The notes below the pieces were generated by a model, which saw only the letters and a list, made by a program, of their open reading frames with translations, had not been told where the DNA came from and did not search any database. Position numbers and translations under genes: made by a program. From Bacteroidales bacterium (GTDB taxonomy: Bacteria; Bacteroidota; Bacteroidia; Bacteroidales; Muribaculaceae), in NCBI GenBank assembly GCA_003150235.1, contig QAMW01000026.1, positions 38,238 through 102,237 of the forward strand: a stretch of DNA of 64,000 nt, written 5' to 3'. Of the stretch, positions 9,243-18,294 are shown piece after piece; the stretch's first letter is position 1; each line of letters begins with the position of its first letter.

Positions 9243-9856
9243 CCTGCCATTCGCCACTTGTACGCTATCCCGACTCCACTCTTGCATTGCCGCCGGCATA
9301 TTGCGGCAGCATACGGCGTTATGCCGCGATAGCAATGTATGGCAACACCGTCACTGACACAGAGCGGAGATTTAACAAACGCGAAAAAGATTGTCACCGG
9401 TGTGTAATCGAAGGCTCTAACGGGATTCAACGACTCACCGTGCCGCTTGAAAAACCGCAGGAATGGCACAGCACACGCCTGAAAGATGTACGCGTTTCCA
9501 CTCATGGTAAATGGTGGCACGTACATTGGGAAGCAATCTGTTCAGCCTACGGGCGTACACCATTTTTCGAATATTATGCCGACGATATCGCCCCGGCTTT
9601 CAGCGGCGACATCGAACTGCTTGTGGAACTTGACGATAAAATAGACCGTTTTTGCCGTGAGGCACTTGGTCTGCCACAGCCCCTCTCCTCAGATACCGGC
9701 ATGACCGTCGCGCGACAAGTAGAAAATATCCGCGACGTGGAATATTATCAGATATGGGCAGAACGCTTCGGTTTCACTCCCGGACTCAGTGTGCTCGACC
9801 TCATCTTCAACATGGGTCCCGAGGCACCGCTCGTACTACATGCCATGACCCGATAA
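9239..9856 (+). CDS. WbqC-like family protein
   Basis: This 205-residue protein matches the WbqC-like family, known from O-antigen clusters but also scattered in Bacteroidetes genomes near lepB. Supporting features are the N-terminal CGSIRRYAAIAMYG segment, NRCH-type polar motifs near residue 50 and the HWEAICSAYGRTPFFEYYADD block near residue 97. The family is often drawn near acyl- or aminotransferases, but its chemistry is not established. The start overlaps the lepB stop by four bases. It is the last gene of the dapB unit; no clear terminator follows before the BlaI operator. Confidence 0.75.
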   Translation: MTCHSPLVRYPDSTLALPPAYCGSIRRYAAIAMYGNTVTDTERRFNKREKDCHRCVIEGSNGIQRLTVPLEKPQEWHSTRLKDVRVSTHGKWWHVHWEAICSAYGRTPFFEYYADDIAPAFSGDIELLVELDDKIDRFCREALGLPQPLSSDTGMTVARQVENIRDVEYYQIWAERFGFTPGLSVLDLIFNMGPEAPLVLHAMTR

Positions 9857-9904
9857 TCCCGTAAATTAACCAATTTTAAGACGCGTCGCCCCACAATAAC
9901 TAGA

Positions 9905-9942
9905 TTTTTAGTTGTGCAACTAAAAATTTAGTTATACATTTG
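9905..9942 (+). promoter_or_regulatory. BlaI-type operator overlapping the blaI promoter
   Basis: A near-perfect palindrome (TTTTTAGTTG at 9905-9914, TG, CAACTAAAAA at 9917-9926) covers the -33 element TTG at 9912-9914. After a 20-base spacer comes a consensus -7 box TACATTTG at 9935-9942. A further half-site, TTTAGTT, falls in the spacer. The layout suggests autorepression by the BlaI-like protein that follows. Confidence 0.78.
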
Positions 9943-9965
9943 CGTCATAACAAAACTCCCTCGAC

Positions 9966-10346
9966 ATGAAGCAGAAATCTAAATCACAGAAACTCACCGA
10001 CGGCGAATTGCCGATCATGAAGGCATTGTGGGCAAACGGACCACTGTTTGTAAGACAGATAGTGGAAAGTTACCCGGCGCCACGACCTCATCAGAACACA
10101 GTCGCTACAATGGTTAAAATACTGGAGGAAAAAGGTCATGTAGGACATGAAGTGGTAGGCAACTCCCATTGTTATTACGCCATCACACCCAAAGAGGAAC
10201 TACGCGACCACTCCCTGCGCACGCTTATCGGCGATTTCTTTGAAAATTCCTACAAAGGGGTAGTATCTACTCTCATCGATGAGAAAAAGCTCTCGGTAGA
10301 GGAGCTTAAGGAGATAATAAAAATGGTGGAAGAACGCGAAAAATAA
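9966..10346 (+). CDS. BlaI/MecI/CopY-type transcriptional repressor
   Basis: This 126-residue winged-helix protein belongs to the BlaI/MecI/CopY family. The DNA-binding half has the family pattern LTDGELPIMKALW (residues 10-22) and the recognition segment HQNTVATMVKILEEKGHVGH (residues 42-61). The C-terminal helices (residues 80-126) form the dimer region that the partner protease cleaves in relatives. It lies directly behind a palindromic operator and six bases before a BlaR1-like membrane metallopeptidase gene, the classical sensor-repressor arrangement. No beta-lactamase is adjacent, so the inducing signal and the wider targets are unknown. Confidence 0.92.
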   Translation: MKQKSKSQKLTDGELPIMKALWANGPLFVRQIVESYPAPRPHQNTVATMVKILEEKGHVGHEVVGNSHCYYAITPKEELRDHSLRTLIGDFFENSYKGVVSTLIDEKKLSVEELKEIIKMVEEREK

Positions 10347-10351
10347 AAGTC

Positions 10352-11914
10352 ATGAGCCAGCTCTTTGCCTATTCAATCGTATCGGCAATAGCACTCGCCA
10401 TGCTATATCTGCCCTACAAATTATTCATGTCGAAGGAAAACCGCCCCGATATGAACCGAGGGATAATATGCGCCATCTATCTCTCCGCACTCTTATTCCC
10501 GGTAGCAATCAAGTTAATTCCCGGATCGCATGCAACCCACGGAGCCGATATCGCAATCGGCGAACTGCATGTCACAGTAGCCGACACACCGGCCGTCACC
10601 GACACTCCTGATATAATGGCGACACTCATCATCCTGTATATCGCAGGCGCGATACTGTTCACCGCCAATATCATTTACTCTTTGGCACGTATAGGCAACA
10701 TCCTCCGAAACGCCAGTCAGCATCGTATCTACGGCACAATGGTTGATGTGACCGCCGACACGCGCATCGCACCGTTCAGCATCTGGGGAAGAATCGTGGT
10801 ATCGGAAGCCGACCTTGATTCCGACATCGGACTTATCATCGCTCATGAACAGATACATGTCGACCGTCATCACCATCTTGACCTTCTCCTCGCCAATTTC
10901 ACGCTCATCCTGCAATGGTACAATCCGGCTGCTTGGCTCATGCTCAAGGAGCTGCGCAATGTCCATGAATATCAGGCTGACAAAGGGGCAATCGCCGTAG
11001 CCCCGAGCCGTAAAGAATACCAATTAATGCTTATAAGAAAAGCTGTTGGCGTCAGATTCCACTCACTCGCCAACAGCCTGAATCACAGTAATCTTAAAAC
11101 CAGAATCACTATGATGTATTCTAAAAAACCGACCGGACTGCGGCGTTTGACCCCGCTTGTCCTTGTACCGGCTCTTGTAGCCGCAGTTTATGTAACCGCC
11201 ATCCCGGCAGTAGCGTCAGTCATCAGAAATGCGGAATCAACCGCACTGACAGAGGACAAAAGTAACAAAAATCAGTCATCCGGGCAAACTACCGGCGACA
11301 AGATCGAAGTTGTCGCCTACGCAGCCACAGTAGAATATGCGGCGTCCAAGCCGGAAGGCGAAGTGTATGATGCACCAGAGACATTGCCCGAATATCCGGG
11401 TGGTATAGAGGCTATGATGAAAAAACTTGGCGAAGTGCTGAAGTATCCCGAGGAAGCAATGAAAGAAAACCGCCAGGGACGTGTAGTGGTCAGATTCATT
11501 GTCGACCGCACCGGCAAGATCTGTGACCCGACTGTAGTGCAGAGTGTATCACCCGACCTTGACCGTGCGGCAATCGATGCCGTCATGCAGCTTGACAATT
11601 TCACTCCCGGCACAGTCAAAGGGAAACCTGTAAATGTATATTTCAACCTCCCCGTAATGTTCAATCTACGGAAAGAAACTCCGGAAACAGGTGACGCAAA
11701 AAAAGTAACGACTCTTACATTTTCCGGTGGCAAAGACGCTCCTGCCGTGATGCTGAACGGAGAGATTGTAGATATCAGCGACGCACTGGATATTGCGGTA
11801 GATAATATCGAGGATGTTACGGTAATCAAAAACGCCCCCCAATATCCCAACGGTTTGGTCAAAATCAAAATAAAAAATCTCTATAAAGCCACCTGGACAC
11901 CGGTTCAGGAGTAG
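10352..11914 (+). CDS. BlaR1-like M56 membrane metallopeptidase with TonB C-terminal domain
   Basis: The protein (520 residues) starts with membrane helices (about residues 5-25, 37-56 and 89-110), followed by an M56 peptidase domain with the zinc motif HEQIH at residues 165-169 and HEYQADKGAI near residue 205. A last membrane helix lies near residues 265-290. Instead of a beta-lactam-binding domain, the outside part holds a TonB C-terminal-like domain at about residues 345-440, ending in a small beta tail (residues 455-520) that resembles a TonB-plug extension. It probably cleaves the BlaI-like repressor on a signal. The TonB module hints at a cue from outer-membrane transport or the envelope; this is inference. 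Confidence 0.85.
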   Translation: MSQLFAYSIVSAIALAMLYLPYKLFMSKENRPDMNRGIICAIYLSALLFPVAIKLIPGSHATHGADIAIGELHVTVADTPAVTDTPDIMATLIILYIAGAILFTANIIYSLARIGNILRNASQHRIYGTMVDVTADTRIAPFSIWGRIVVSEADLDSDIGLIIAHEQIHVDRHHHLDLLLANFTLILQWYNPAAWLMLKELRNVHEYQADKGAIAVAPSRKEYQLMLIRKAVGVRFHSLANSLNHSNLKTRITMMYSKKPTGLRRLTPLVLVPALVAAVYVTAIPAVASVIRNAESTALTEDKSNKNQSSGQTTGDKIEVVAYAATVEYAASKPEGEVYDAPETLPEYPGGIEAMMKKLGEVLKYPEEAMKENRQGRVVVRFIVDRTGKICDPTVVQSVSPDLDRAAIDAVMQLDNFTPGTVKGKPVNVYFNLPVMFNLRKETPETGDAKKVTTLTFSGGKDAPAVMLNGEIVDISDALDIAVDNIEDVTVIKNAPQYPNGLVKIKIKNLYKATWTPVQE

Positions 11915-11976
11915 CAGACCGTCAACCTTCCTCCCTTCCATATCCGTGCTTGCCGCCACTCGATGATACTTGACCT

Positions 11977-12039
11977 AAGAGATTGTCTAAATTTATATAA
12001 TGCTTTTTAGTAGAGTTATATAAATTTAGACAATCTCTT
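11977..12039. terminator. Perfect 24-bp hairpin after blaR1-like gene
   Basis: Arms at 11977-12000 and 12016-12039 are exact reverse complements, with a 15-base loop. The right arm ends in CTCTT. It is long for an intrinsic terminator, so it may instead be a small miniature-element remnant. Confidence 0.65.
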
Positions 12040-12228
12040 AATAATTCATTGATATTATTTTAGTATATACATGTATGTCACATAATGCAACATTATATCG
12101 AATGTATATTTTCAGGAGATTAATTTGTTTTATTAAAAAAGCTAAGTAAATTTGTAATTGCAACAATAGAAATTACAGAAATGCTCCTAAAGACCGAGAA
12201 AAGCTTGCCTTAACCAAATCAAAAACCA

Positions 12229-13782
12229 ATGAATATAACCTCAAACGACATATATAAGCTAATTCATCAGGGAGAAAACTCTTCGGTCGAGCTCAAAAAG
12301 TGTTCTGATAAATTACCTCAATCAGTGTGGGAAACCTATTCTGCCTTTGCCAATACCCGTGGAGGTATTATACTTCTTGGCATAACGGAGCACAAAAAAC
12401 AGCCAATTGAGTCGCGATTTGAGATTACAGGAGTCTCTGATCCGGATAAGATAGAAACTGACTTTTTCAACATCCTGAACAATCGCCAGAAAGTCAGCCG
12501 TAATATCCTTTTTGATAGCGATTTCAGACCTATTGAAGTCGAAGGTAAGACTGTAATATATATTTCTGTTCCTGAGGCAGATTATCATAAGAAGCCAATC
12601 TTCATCAACGATAATATTGTAGATGGTTCCTACAGACGGAGCCACGATGGGGACAGGCGACTCGACCGTGAGGACTTGGCAATGATGCTACGAGACAGCA
12701 CAGACGACATTGACAGTCAAATACTGGAGCATTATGGCTTAGATGACATCGATGAAGGAACACTACAAGGCTATCGTCAGGTTTTCAATACAGCAAATCC
12801 CGGTCACGCGTATAAGAATCTAAATGACAAAGAATTCCTCTATCGAATGGGTGGTTATGATTATGACCGCCATAAGGGAATTGAAGGACTTACACTTGCC
12901 GGATTAATGATGTTTGGCAAAGGTACTCCTATTGAAAAATGTTTTCCTTTGTTCAGGATGGACTATCTGGACCTACTGGGAGTAACATCCGGTGGTGATC
13001 TTAAATGGAATGACCGCCTGACGTATGATGGACGCTGGGAAAACAACATCTATAATTTTGTCACTATGACTATGCGCAAACTTCTATTTACCCTTCCTTC
13101 TGAAGGCAGGATAATCGGGAAGGTTCGTCGCGATGGAGGTCCACTATACGACGGAATACGAGAAGCAATTATCAATTCAGTCACCTATTCAGATTTTCAG
13201 ACAGAAGGTGTCTTGCGTATTGACCGACGTGATAATGAAATCATCCTGCGTAATCCCGGCTTGCTAAGGATTTCTGCCGAGCGGATATACAATGGAGACT
13301 TTACTCATGCACGCAACCGTAATATTCAAAAGATGTTTCGCATGATCGGATACGGTGATAATATTGGTTCAGGTTTCCAAAAGATTCTCTCAGCATGGAA
13401 TACTCTTGGATTCATACGTCCTGAACTCAAGGAACTTTCCGATGTCAAAGAAGTATGGCTTACGCTTCCTCTTATACAAACATTCAGGAAAGTAGGAGGA
13501 ACATGCAGCGAAATTTCAACTGTAAATTCAACTGTAAATTCAACTGTAAATTTTCTCAACGGGACTTTTGGGAATATTGAATTATCTGATACTCAAGTCA
13601 TATTACTTCGAAATATGATTGAAAATCCGATTATTACAATCGCAGAACTTTCAACTGTAACGGGACTTGATCGCAATGCGGTGAATTATCAGTTGAAAAA
13701 ATTAAGAACGATAATCAACATCAAAAGAGCCGGCTCCAATAAAAAGGGACAATGGATAATATCTCTGAAAGAGCAAATTTAG
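12229..13782 (+). CDS. AlbA_2/Schlafen-type ATP-binding regulator
   Basis: This 517-residue protein follows the architecture of putative transcriptional regulators with an N-terminal AlbA_2 (Schlafen-like) domain. That domain spans about residues 10-150, with the typical ENSSVELKKC and FANTRGGIILLGI segments. An ATPase_c_4-like region follows around residues 290-400 (REAIINSVTYSDFQ and NIGSGFQKIL). A C-terminal winged helix around residues 450-505 has ITIAELSTVTGLDRNAVNYQLKKL. Such proteins often regulate stress or defence genes, but no target is visible here. A threefold STVN repeat separates the ATPase-like and HTH parts. About 310 bases without genes precede it; they hold the hairpin at 11977-12039 and otherwise AT-rich DNA. 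Confidence 0.85.
   Translation: MNITSNDIYKLIHQGENSSVELKKCSDKLPQSVWETYSAFANTRGGIILLGITEHKKQPIESRFEITGVSDPDKIETDFFNILNNRQKVSRNILFDSDFRPIEVEGKTVIYISVPEADYHKKPIFINDNIVDGSYRRSHDGDRRLDREDLAMMLRDSTDDIDSQILEHYGLDDIDEGTLQGYRQVFNTANPGHAYKNLNDKEFLYRMGGYDYDRHKGIEGLTLAGLMMFGKGTPIEKCFPLFRMDYLDLLGVTSGGDLKWNDRLTYDGRWENNIYNFVTMTMRKLLFTLPSEGRIIGKVRRDGGPLYDGIREAIINSVTYSDFQTEGVLRIDRRDNEIILRNPGLLRISAERIYNGDFTHARNRNIQKMFRMIGYGDNIGSGFQKILSAWNTLGFIRPELKELSDVKEVWLTLPLIQTFRKVGGTCSEISTVNSTVNSTVNFLNGTFGNIELSDTQVILLRNMIENPIITIAELSTVTGLDRNAVNYQLKKLRTIINIKRAGSNKKGQWIISLKEQI
13516..13551 (+). repeat. Three tandem 12-bp units in a linker
   Basis: TCAACTGTAAAT is repeated three times without interruption and encodes STVNSTVNSTVN. 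The unit is in frame, so slippage would change linker length but not the reading frame. Confidence 0.85.
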
Positions 13783-13950
13783 CACCAATCACAGCAAATG
13801 AAAACCGGCAACTCCGCGTTGCAATACGAGGGTGTTGCAAACCGTCATGATGTAGAATGCGCTTTGGCACGTTTGCATAACAATCTGATTAACAATCTTA
13901 CATCGCAAAGCGATGTCCCTATATTGATGGCAATATATGACGGGGATGGG

Positions 13951-15951
13951 TCAGCGGAAGAGGAGGAGGTATTTGCCGGGGGCGGGGGTGGTGACGCGGA
14001 CAGGGTGTACGGTACCGGTTTCATCCACGAGGGTGATGTCACTGACGGGAGCCGATGCCTCTATCATTATTCCGAGCGAGGGGTTACGGGCAATGTCGGC
14101 GGCTGAAGCGCGCACAAAGACCTTTTCTTCATCGGCAAGATACACGTAGTCAAATTCAAAATTATGGCGACCAATCCAGAAATCGCCGTAATCCTGAAAA
14201 TTGTACAGTCCCGATCCGGAAAGATCCATCATTTCGACCAACATTTTCTCAGCCTCCATCTTCCACTTGCGGTTAGGATGAATGAGAATGATGGATGACA
14301 TATAATTACCGCGCAGTTTATTAAATATGTCATACCATATAGCAGGTTTCTCATGCCAGTTATCCTCAGTCATCTTGTCCTTACTGAACACATCGGAAAA
14401 ATGTAGCGGCATCTGAAGAACATTAGTCAAGTCACCTGTCCAGTCATTACTCTTACGGGTGAAAAACGGGGTGCTGCACATGACATCACCGGCTGTATAA
14501 CACGATGAAAAATCATAATCGCCGATTGACAGTGCCTCCGGGATATGCTTGTTGACACAGAGATGACCGGAACGGAATGAGCGCACATTGTTGCCGAGGT
14601 CTCGCTCCAGAATCTGCTTTGACAAAACAATCTCAGCCCATGTAGAGCCACCTGTGGTGATACCGGTCGTCTCGTCATGATCGGCAGTGAGGGCATACTC
14701 TTCCTCAGTCACCACATTAAGCGGGAAACGCTCAGACTTGCTGAAATCGGGAAAATGCCCTATCGAATGGCTGCCGACAGTGTGACCCTGCGACATCAGT
14801 TTTTTCGTAAGTCCGATATTTACATCATTATAAAATTGCGACATATAACCTTTGTCGCGATAATAATGCACGGTGAGAAAATAATGTCCGTTAAGTCCGA
14901 GACTGTGTTCATAGTCACCCATCCAATACATCTCCTCATAAGCGGTGCTTGAATCGCAGTCATGAGTAGGCACCAACACGGCATCATAACCGTCGGGGAC
15001 AGTATATTTCCACGCAGCGACAGGATGAGCGGCAACATAGATGGCACGGACAAAAAGTGAATATATGTCGGCACCGGGCACAAACACATTTGACGACGGG
15101 TGAGAGCTGTCATCTTTGTTGAGATGCGGGCGCTGAATGACATCACGCCATCTCAGACCCACAGTATAGGCAGCCCCGTCGCCTACGCTGTTTTTCACCA
15201 CCGCAACCGTACCGTCTTCATAAGAAGCCAGTGACACAGCATTGTCGCCGGGCATATATTCAGTCGCATTAATCAACTTATTGCATATATTGACCTCACG
15301 CTCCTCCGGCTCGTCAAAGTAGACAAGCTCCGGATGCCGGTCGGCAGTCCAGTTCAGAAACGAATGATTCTTCTTATATGGCTTGATTTCGCTGACACCA
15401 AAAAGGTCACGAAGTTTACCGTCAAGGGTTGAATCCAGAGCAGGCGCCACAATCACGCCTCCCGCAGCTACCCAGTCGGCAAGCGCATCAATCTCCTCTT
15501 CTGCAAAAGAGGGCTGGCGCCCACCCTTTACCGGAGAAGAAAGAAGCAACATATCGGCTCCGGCAAGAGCTTCGCCAAGATTATCGGTTGTAAACGATGG
15601 GAACCCCGCTATTTCAGCCATATATTCTATAGAATAAAGATTGCGGCTGTTTTCATATCCCGCCTCGGTGTCAAGATTACGGCTGTTCATATCAAACAGA
15701 GCCACCCTGCTAACCTTTTCTTTGGGAAATGATATATCAGTTCCCGGTGATGACTGCGATACCGGATTATGCCATAGTCGCTTTATTTCCTCGACAGGGT
15801 AACCGCCAACAAGGAAACTTTCGCCGGCAACAGACACCGTAGCATCACTTACCGCAGTCACCGACCCGTCGTGACGCTCAATCATAAATTCGCACCGCGC
15901 AGCGCTCCCCACAGAGGCGACCAACATTATTAATATAAAAAGACGCTTCAT
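13951..15951 (-). CDS. Secreted polysaccharide deacetylase-like protein
   Basis: The product (666 residues) has a signal peptide (residues 1-20). Residues 90-180 resemble a glutamine amidotransferase/DUF4350-like fold (GADMLLLSSPVKGG, ALADWVAAGGVIV). A NodB-like deacetylase region starts near residue 325, with a metal-site candidate in THDCDSS, the histidine pair in VGSHSIGHF, FRSGHL near residue 455 and LIHPNRKW near residue 555. A beta-rich C-terminus follows. It may remove acetyl groups from a surface or dietary polysaccharide, but the key residues were judged by eye only. Its start overlaps the stop of the next upstream gene by four bases (ATGA), so the two are co-expressed from a promoter near 16430. 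Confidence 0.68.
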   Translation of the reverse strand: MKRLFILIMLVASVGSAARCEFMIERHDGSVTAVSDATVSVAGESFLVGGYPVEEIKRLWHNPVSQSSPGTDISFPKEKVSRVALFDMNSRNLDTEAGYENSRNLYSIEYMAEIAGFPSFTTDNLGEALAGADMLLLSSPVKGGRQPSFAEEEIDALADWVAAGGVIVAPALDSTLDGKLRDLFGVSEIKPYKKNHSFLNWTADRHPELVYFDEPEEREVNICNKLINATEYMPGDNAVSLASYEDGTVAVVKNSVGDGAAYTVGLRWRDVIQRPHLNKDDSSHPSSNVFVPGADIYSLFVRAIYVAAHPVAAWKYTVPDGYDAVLVPTHDCDSSTAYEEMYWMGDYEHSLGLNGHYFLTVHYYRDKGYMSQFYNDVNIGLTKKLMSQGHTVGSHSIGHFPDFSKSERFPLNVVTEEEYALTADHDETTGITTGGSTWAEIVLSKQILERDLGNNVRSFRSGHLCVNKHIPEALSIGDYDFSSCYTAGDVMCSTPFFTRKSNDWTGDLTNVLQMPLHFSDVFSKDKMTEDNWHEKPAIWYDIFNKLRGNYMSSIILIHPNRKWKMEAEKMLVEMMDLSGSGLYNFQDYGDFWIGRHNFEFDYVYLADEEKVFVRASAADIARNPSLGIMIEASAPVSDITLVDETGTVHPVRVTTPAPGKYLLLFR

Positions 15952-16409
15952 TTTTTATAGAATTTTATTGCCGGACAGCCGGCAGACAAAAGATAATACC
16001 CCGATGACAGCGCCGAAACATCAAGCACGACAACATTTTCATCACCGGCAACCGATTTAAGCATGCATCTGCCGTCGGGCGACATTACAGACACGACCGA
16101 CCGCGGCGAAACTCCCTTCAGGGTTATCTCCCCTCCAACACCATCGACATCAAACAACAGGTCATCGCCCGGCGACATTATCGCCGAATACACAACCTTT
16201 TCAAATTTAAGATTTTTAACATCGTCGACAGCACTCCCGTCGGTCAACACCACAGAAAAGCAATCAGCCCCGTCATGCGAGGCAAGGAAGCTTATGCGTG
16301 AAAGCTCGATGCTCTCGGCGCGGTCAGTGACGGCACACCACCGCGATTCTGTTGCAACAGCCATTAAAAAGCTTGAGAATGTCAGTATCAGAAAAAGAAA
16401 GAATTTCAT
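15948..16409 (-). CDS. Small secreted protein with sorting-type C-terminus
   Basis: This 153-residue protein has a signal peptide (about residues 1-20) and then a beta-rich body. The last 50 residues (VMSPDGRCMLKSV, LDVSALSSGYYLLSA, IKFYKK) look like a type IX-secretion-style C-terminal sorting domain. The body before it is only about 80 residues, so the protein is mostly signal and tail. Its stop overlaps the start of the deacetylase-like gene. It may be a surface partner of that enzyme. It is not recognised beyond the tail. Confidence 0.65.
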   Translation of the reverse strand: MKFFLFLILTFSSFLMAVATESRWCAVTDRAESIELSRISFLASHDGADCFSVVLTDGSAVDDVKNLKFEKVVYSAIMSPGDDLLFDVDGVGGEITLKGVSPRSVVSVMSPDGRCMLKSVAGDENVVVLDVSALSSGYYLLSAGCPAIKFYKK

Positions 16410-16429
16410 AGCAAATTATTTATCGCCCA

Positions 16430-16459
16430 CAAAGATAGTGATTATTACGAAGTTATCAA
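16430..16459 (-). promoter_or_regulatory. Promoter of the secreted protein/deacetylase pair
   Basis: On the minus strand, TTG (16459-16457), 19 bases and TATCTTTG (16437-16430) match the Bacteroidetes consensus. The -7 box is about 20 bases before the ATG at 16409. Confidence 0.6.
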
Positions 16460-16526
16460 TGTAGAAATGAACAAATCACATTTCCTGCAAGTTAAATTTA
16501 ATATAAACGACAAATAACTCTGAAAA

Positions 16527-17120
16527 ATGAATACGGCAGACTACTTCAACAGAATGGCGGAAAAATGGGACACGATGTTCAAGACCGACACAGGTGTAAT
16601 CAACCATATCCTTGATAAAGCCGACATAGAGCCCGACAACATAATACTCGACTGCGGTACAGGGACAGGCATACTCATTCCTTACTATGCCGAGCGGCTG
16701 ACCGGAAGCGGATGGGTCGACGCCTACGACATTTCCACAGGGATGCTTAACAAGGCACATGAAAAATATGCCGACACCCACAAGGCGAGATTCATACTTG
16801 GCGATATCGAGCATGACACGCTTTTCGGTGCCTACGACCGTATCGTAATGTTCTGCATGCTTCCCCATCTCGACAATCCTGTCGCAGCGGTGGCGCGCCT
16901 TGTCGACTCCAACCTGATGCCCGGCGGCAAATTGCTGATAGGGTTTTCATGCAGCAAGGAAAAGATAAACAGCTGTCATCGCGACATCACCGGGATGCTA
17001 CACAGCCATTTTCTTGACTCAGCGGAGGAACTTGCCGCGAGGCTGCACGATGCCGGTCTTACCACCGACTATATCGAAGACAACGACAGCTGCTACATAA
17101 TACGCGTCACTAAACAGTAA
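16527..17120 (+). CDS. Class I SAM-dependent methyltransferase
   Basis: The 197-residue protein has the class I methyltransferase fold. Motif I is LDCGTGTGILIPY (residues 35-47), an acidic residue ends strand 2 in VDAYDISTGML (residues 62-72), and the motif II/III region is FILGDIEHDTLFGAYDRIVMFCMLPHL. It resembles UbiE/COQ5-like small-molecule methyltransferases, with nothing that fixes the substrate. It is a lone gene, with the secreted pair diverging on its left. The downstream gene has its own promoter, so this is probably a single-gene unit. Confidence 0.85.
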   Translation: MNTADYFNRMAEKWDTMFKTDTGVINHILDKADIEPDNIILDCGTGTGILIPYYAERLTGSGWVDAYDISTGMLNKAHEKYADTHKARFILGDIEHDTLFGAYDRIVMFCMLPHLDNPVAAVARLVDSNLMPGGKLLIGFSCSKEKINSCHRDITGMLHSHFLDSAEELAARLHDAGLTTDYIEDNDSCYIIRVTKQ

Positions 17121-17145
17121 TCGTGGTGCAGATGTGTGACAAATA

Positions 17146-17176
17146 TTGCCGTTAATCCTTTTTATTCGTACCTTTG
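17146..17176 (+). promoter_or_regulatory. Promoter of the PCMD-domain gene
   Basis: TTG at 17146-17148, a 20-base spacer and TACCTTTG at 17169-17176 fit the Bacteroidetes promoter well. Transcription should begin near 17183, which rules out the farther-upstream ATG at 17146 as start of the gene. Confidence 0.72.
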
Positions 17177-17202
17177 ACGGCAGTGAACATAAATATGCGA
17201 TA

Positions 17203-18156
17203 ATGAAAAAGAGAGGGGCATTGCTATCAGCGCTGCTATGCGCTGCACTCCTCCACGCAAGCGACGTGGAGCCGATAAAATACGGTAATTTTGAAAACTG
17301 GGTAACTCGCAATATCCCGGAGTCAAAACTTATCGGAGGCAAGACAAAACAGGTCTACGAAATCGCCCCTAACGCAGTCATCAACGGAGCCAAGCCGTAT
17401 CACAACATGGGAGGGTCGCCCTGGGCGACATCCAACGTGATGGCTAACGTGATGGGCATAATCAAGGCAAGCAACACGGTATTTCCCGACGCAAACCCTG
17501 CGGGGGGAAGATGCTGCAAGCTCTGCACTATGATCGAGCAGGTGAAAGTGCTCGGCATGGTCAACCTGAAGGTGCTTGTCGCAGGCTCAATATATCTCGG
17601 ATATAACCTTGAGCCTATACGCAACACCTCAAATCCCTATTCAAAGATGGAAATGGGTGTGCCGTTTACAAAACGCCCGAAATCACTGCGCTTCGATTAT
17701 CGCCTCGAAATACCGGAAGGAGTCGAGCGAATACGCGCCACCGGCACCTCGTCAAAGCCTCTTCCCGGGGTAGACAACGCCGAGGTCTACATACTGCTCC
17801 AACGCAGGTGGGAAGACGCCGACGGCAATATCTATGCCAAACGCGTGGGAACCGGCAGGGAGCGTTACGCCAAATCAACCTCAGGATGGGTGCTTCAACA
17901 CGACATCCCCGTATTTTACGGTGACATGACATCCCACAAGGATTATAAGGATTACATGGGACTTATACCCGCTTCGCGAAGCTATTACGCCAAAAACTCC
18001 AAAGGGGAAATGGTACCCGTCAAGGAGGTAGGCTGGGACAGTCCTGACGCCACGCCGACCCACATGCTCGTCATGGCGTCGTCGGGCTGCGGAGTGGCAT
18101 ACGAAGGCACACCCGGCATGACGCTGTGGGTCGACAACATGGAGCTTATATATTAA
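17203..18156 (+). CDS. Secreted PCMD-domain protein
   Basis: The protein (317 residues from the ATG at 17203) has a signal peptide (MKKRGALLSALLCAALLHAS) followed by a domain I recognise as PCMD (putative carbohydrate metabolism domain). Marks of it are YGNFENW at the start, FTKRPKSLRFDYRLEIP in the middle and the end block GMTLWVDNMELIY. In Bacteroidales such proteins are often surface-exposed and sit near polysaccharide-use genes, but direct enzymatic evidence is lacking. An in-frame ATG 57 bases earlier is rejected because it lies in the -33 box of a good promoter. Confidence 0.78.
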   Translation: MKKRGALLSALLCAALLHASDVEPIKYGNFENWVTRNIPESKLIGGKTKQVYEIAPNAVINGAKPYHNMGGSPWATSNVMANVMGIIKASNTVFPDANPAGGRCCKLCTMIEQVKVLGMVNLKVLVAGSIYLGYNLEPIRNTSNPYSKMEMGVPFTKRPKSLRFDYRLEIPEGVERIRATGTSSKPLPGVDNAEVYILLQRRWEDADGNIYAKRVGTGRERYAKSTSGWVLQHDIPVFYGDMTSHKDYKDYMGLIPASRSYYAKNSKGEMVPVKEVGWDSPDATPTHMLVMASSGCGVAYEGTPGMTLWVDNMELIY

Positions 18157-18201
18157 AAAAACTTCACAATAGGGCATTATAAGCCATTTTATTGAGTTAG
18201 T

Positions 18202-18235
18202 TTTGTGATATTAAAGGAAAAAAGAGTTATATTTG
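18202..18235 (+). promoter_or_regulatory. Promoter of secDF
   Basis: TTTG at 18202-18205 and TATATTTG at 18228-18235 are separated by 22 bases, slightly long for this consensus. About 60 bases of AT-rich leader follow before the secDF ATG. Confidence 0.6.
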
Positions 18236-18294
18236 CACCTTGAAATTTTAGACACAAAAAATTTTATAACTTTAATATCATTATTAACTAACAC

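Noticed and set aside
13798..14106. A 102-codon plus-strand frame after the AlbA_2-type gene
   Set aside because: Most of it overlaps the deacetylase-like gene on the other strand, has low-complexity composition and no promoter.
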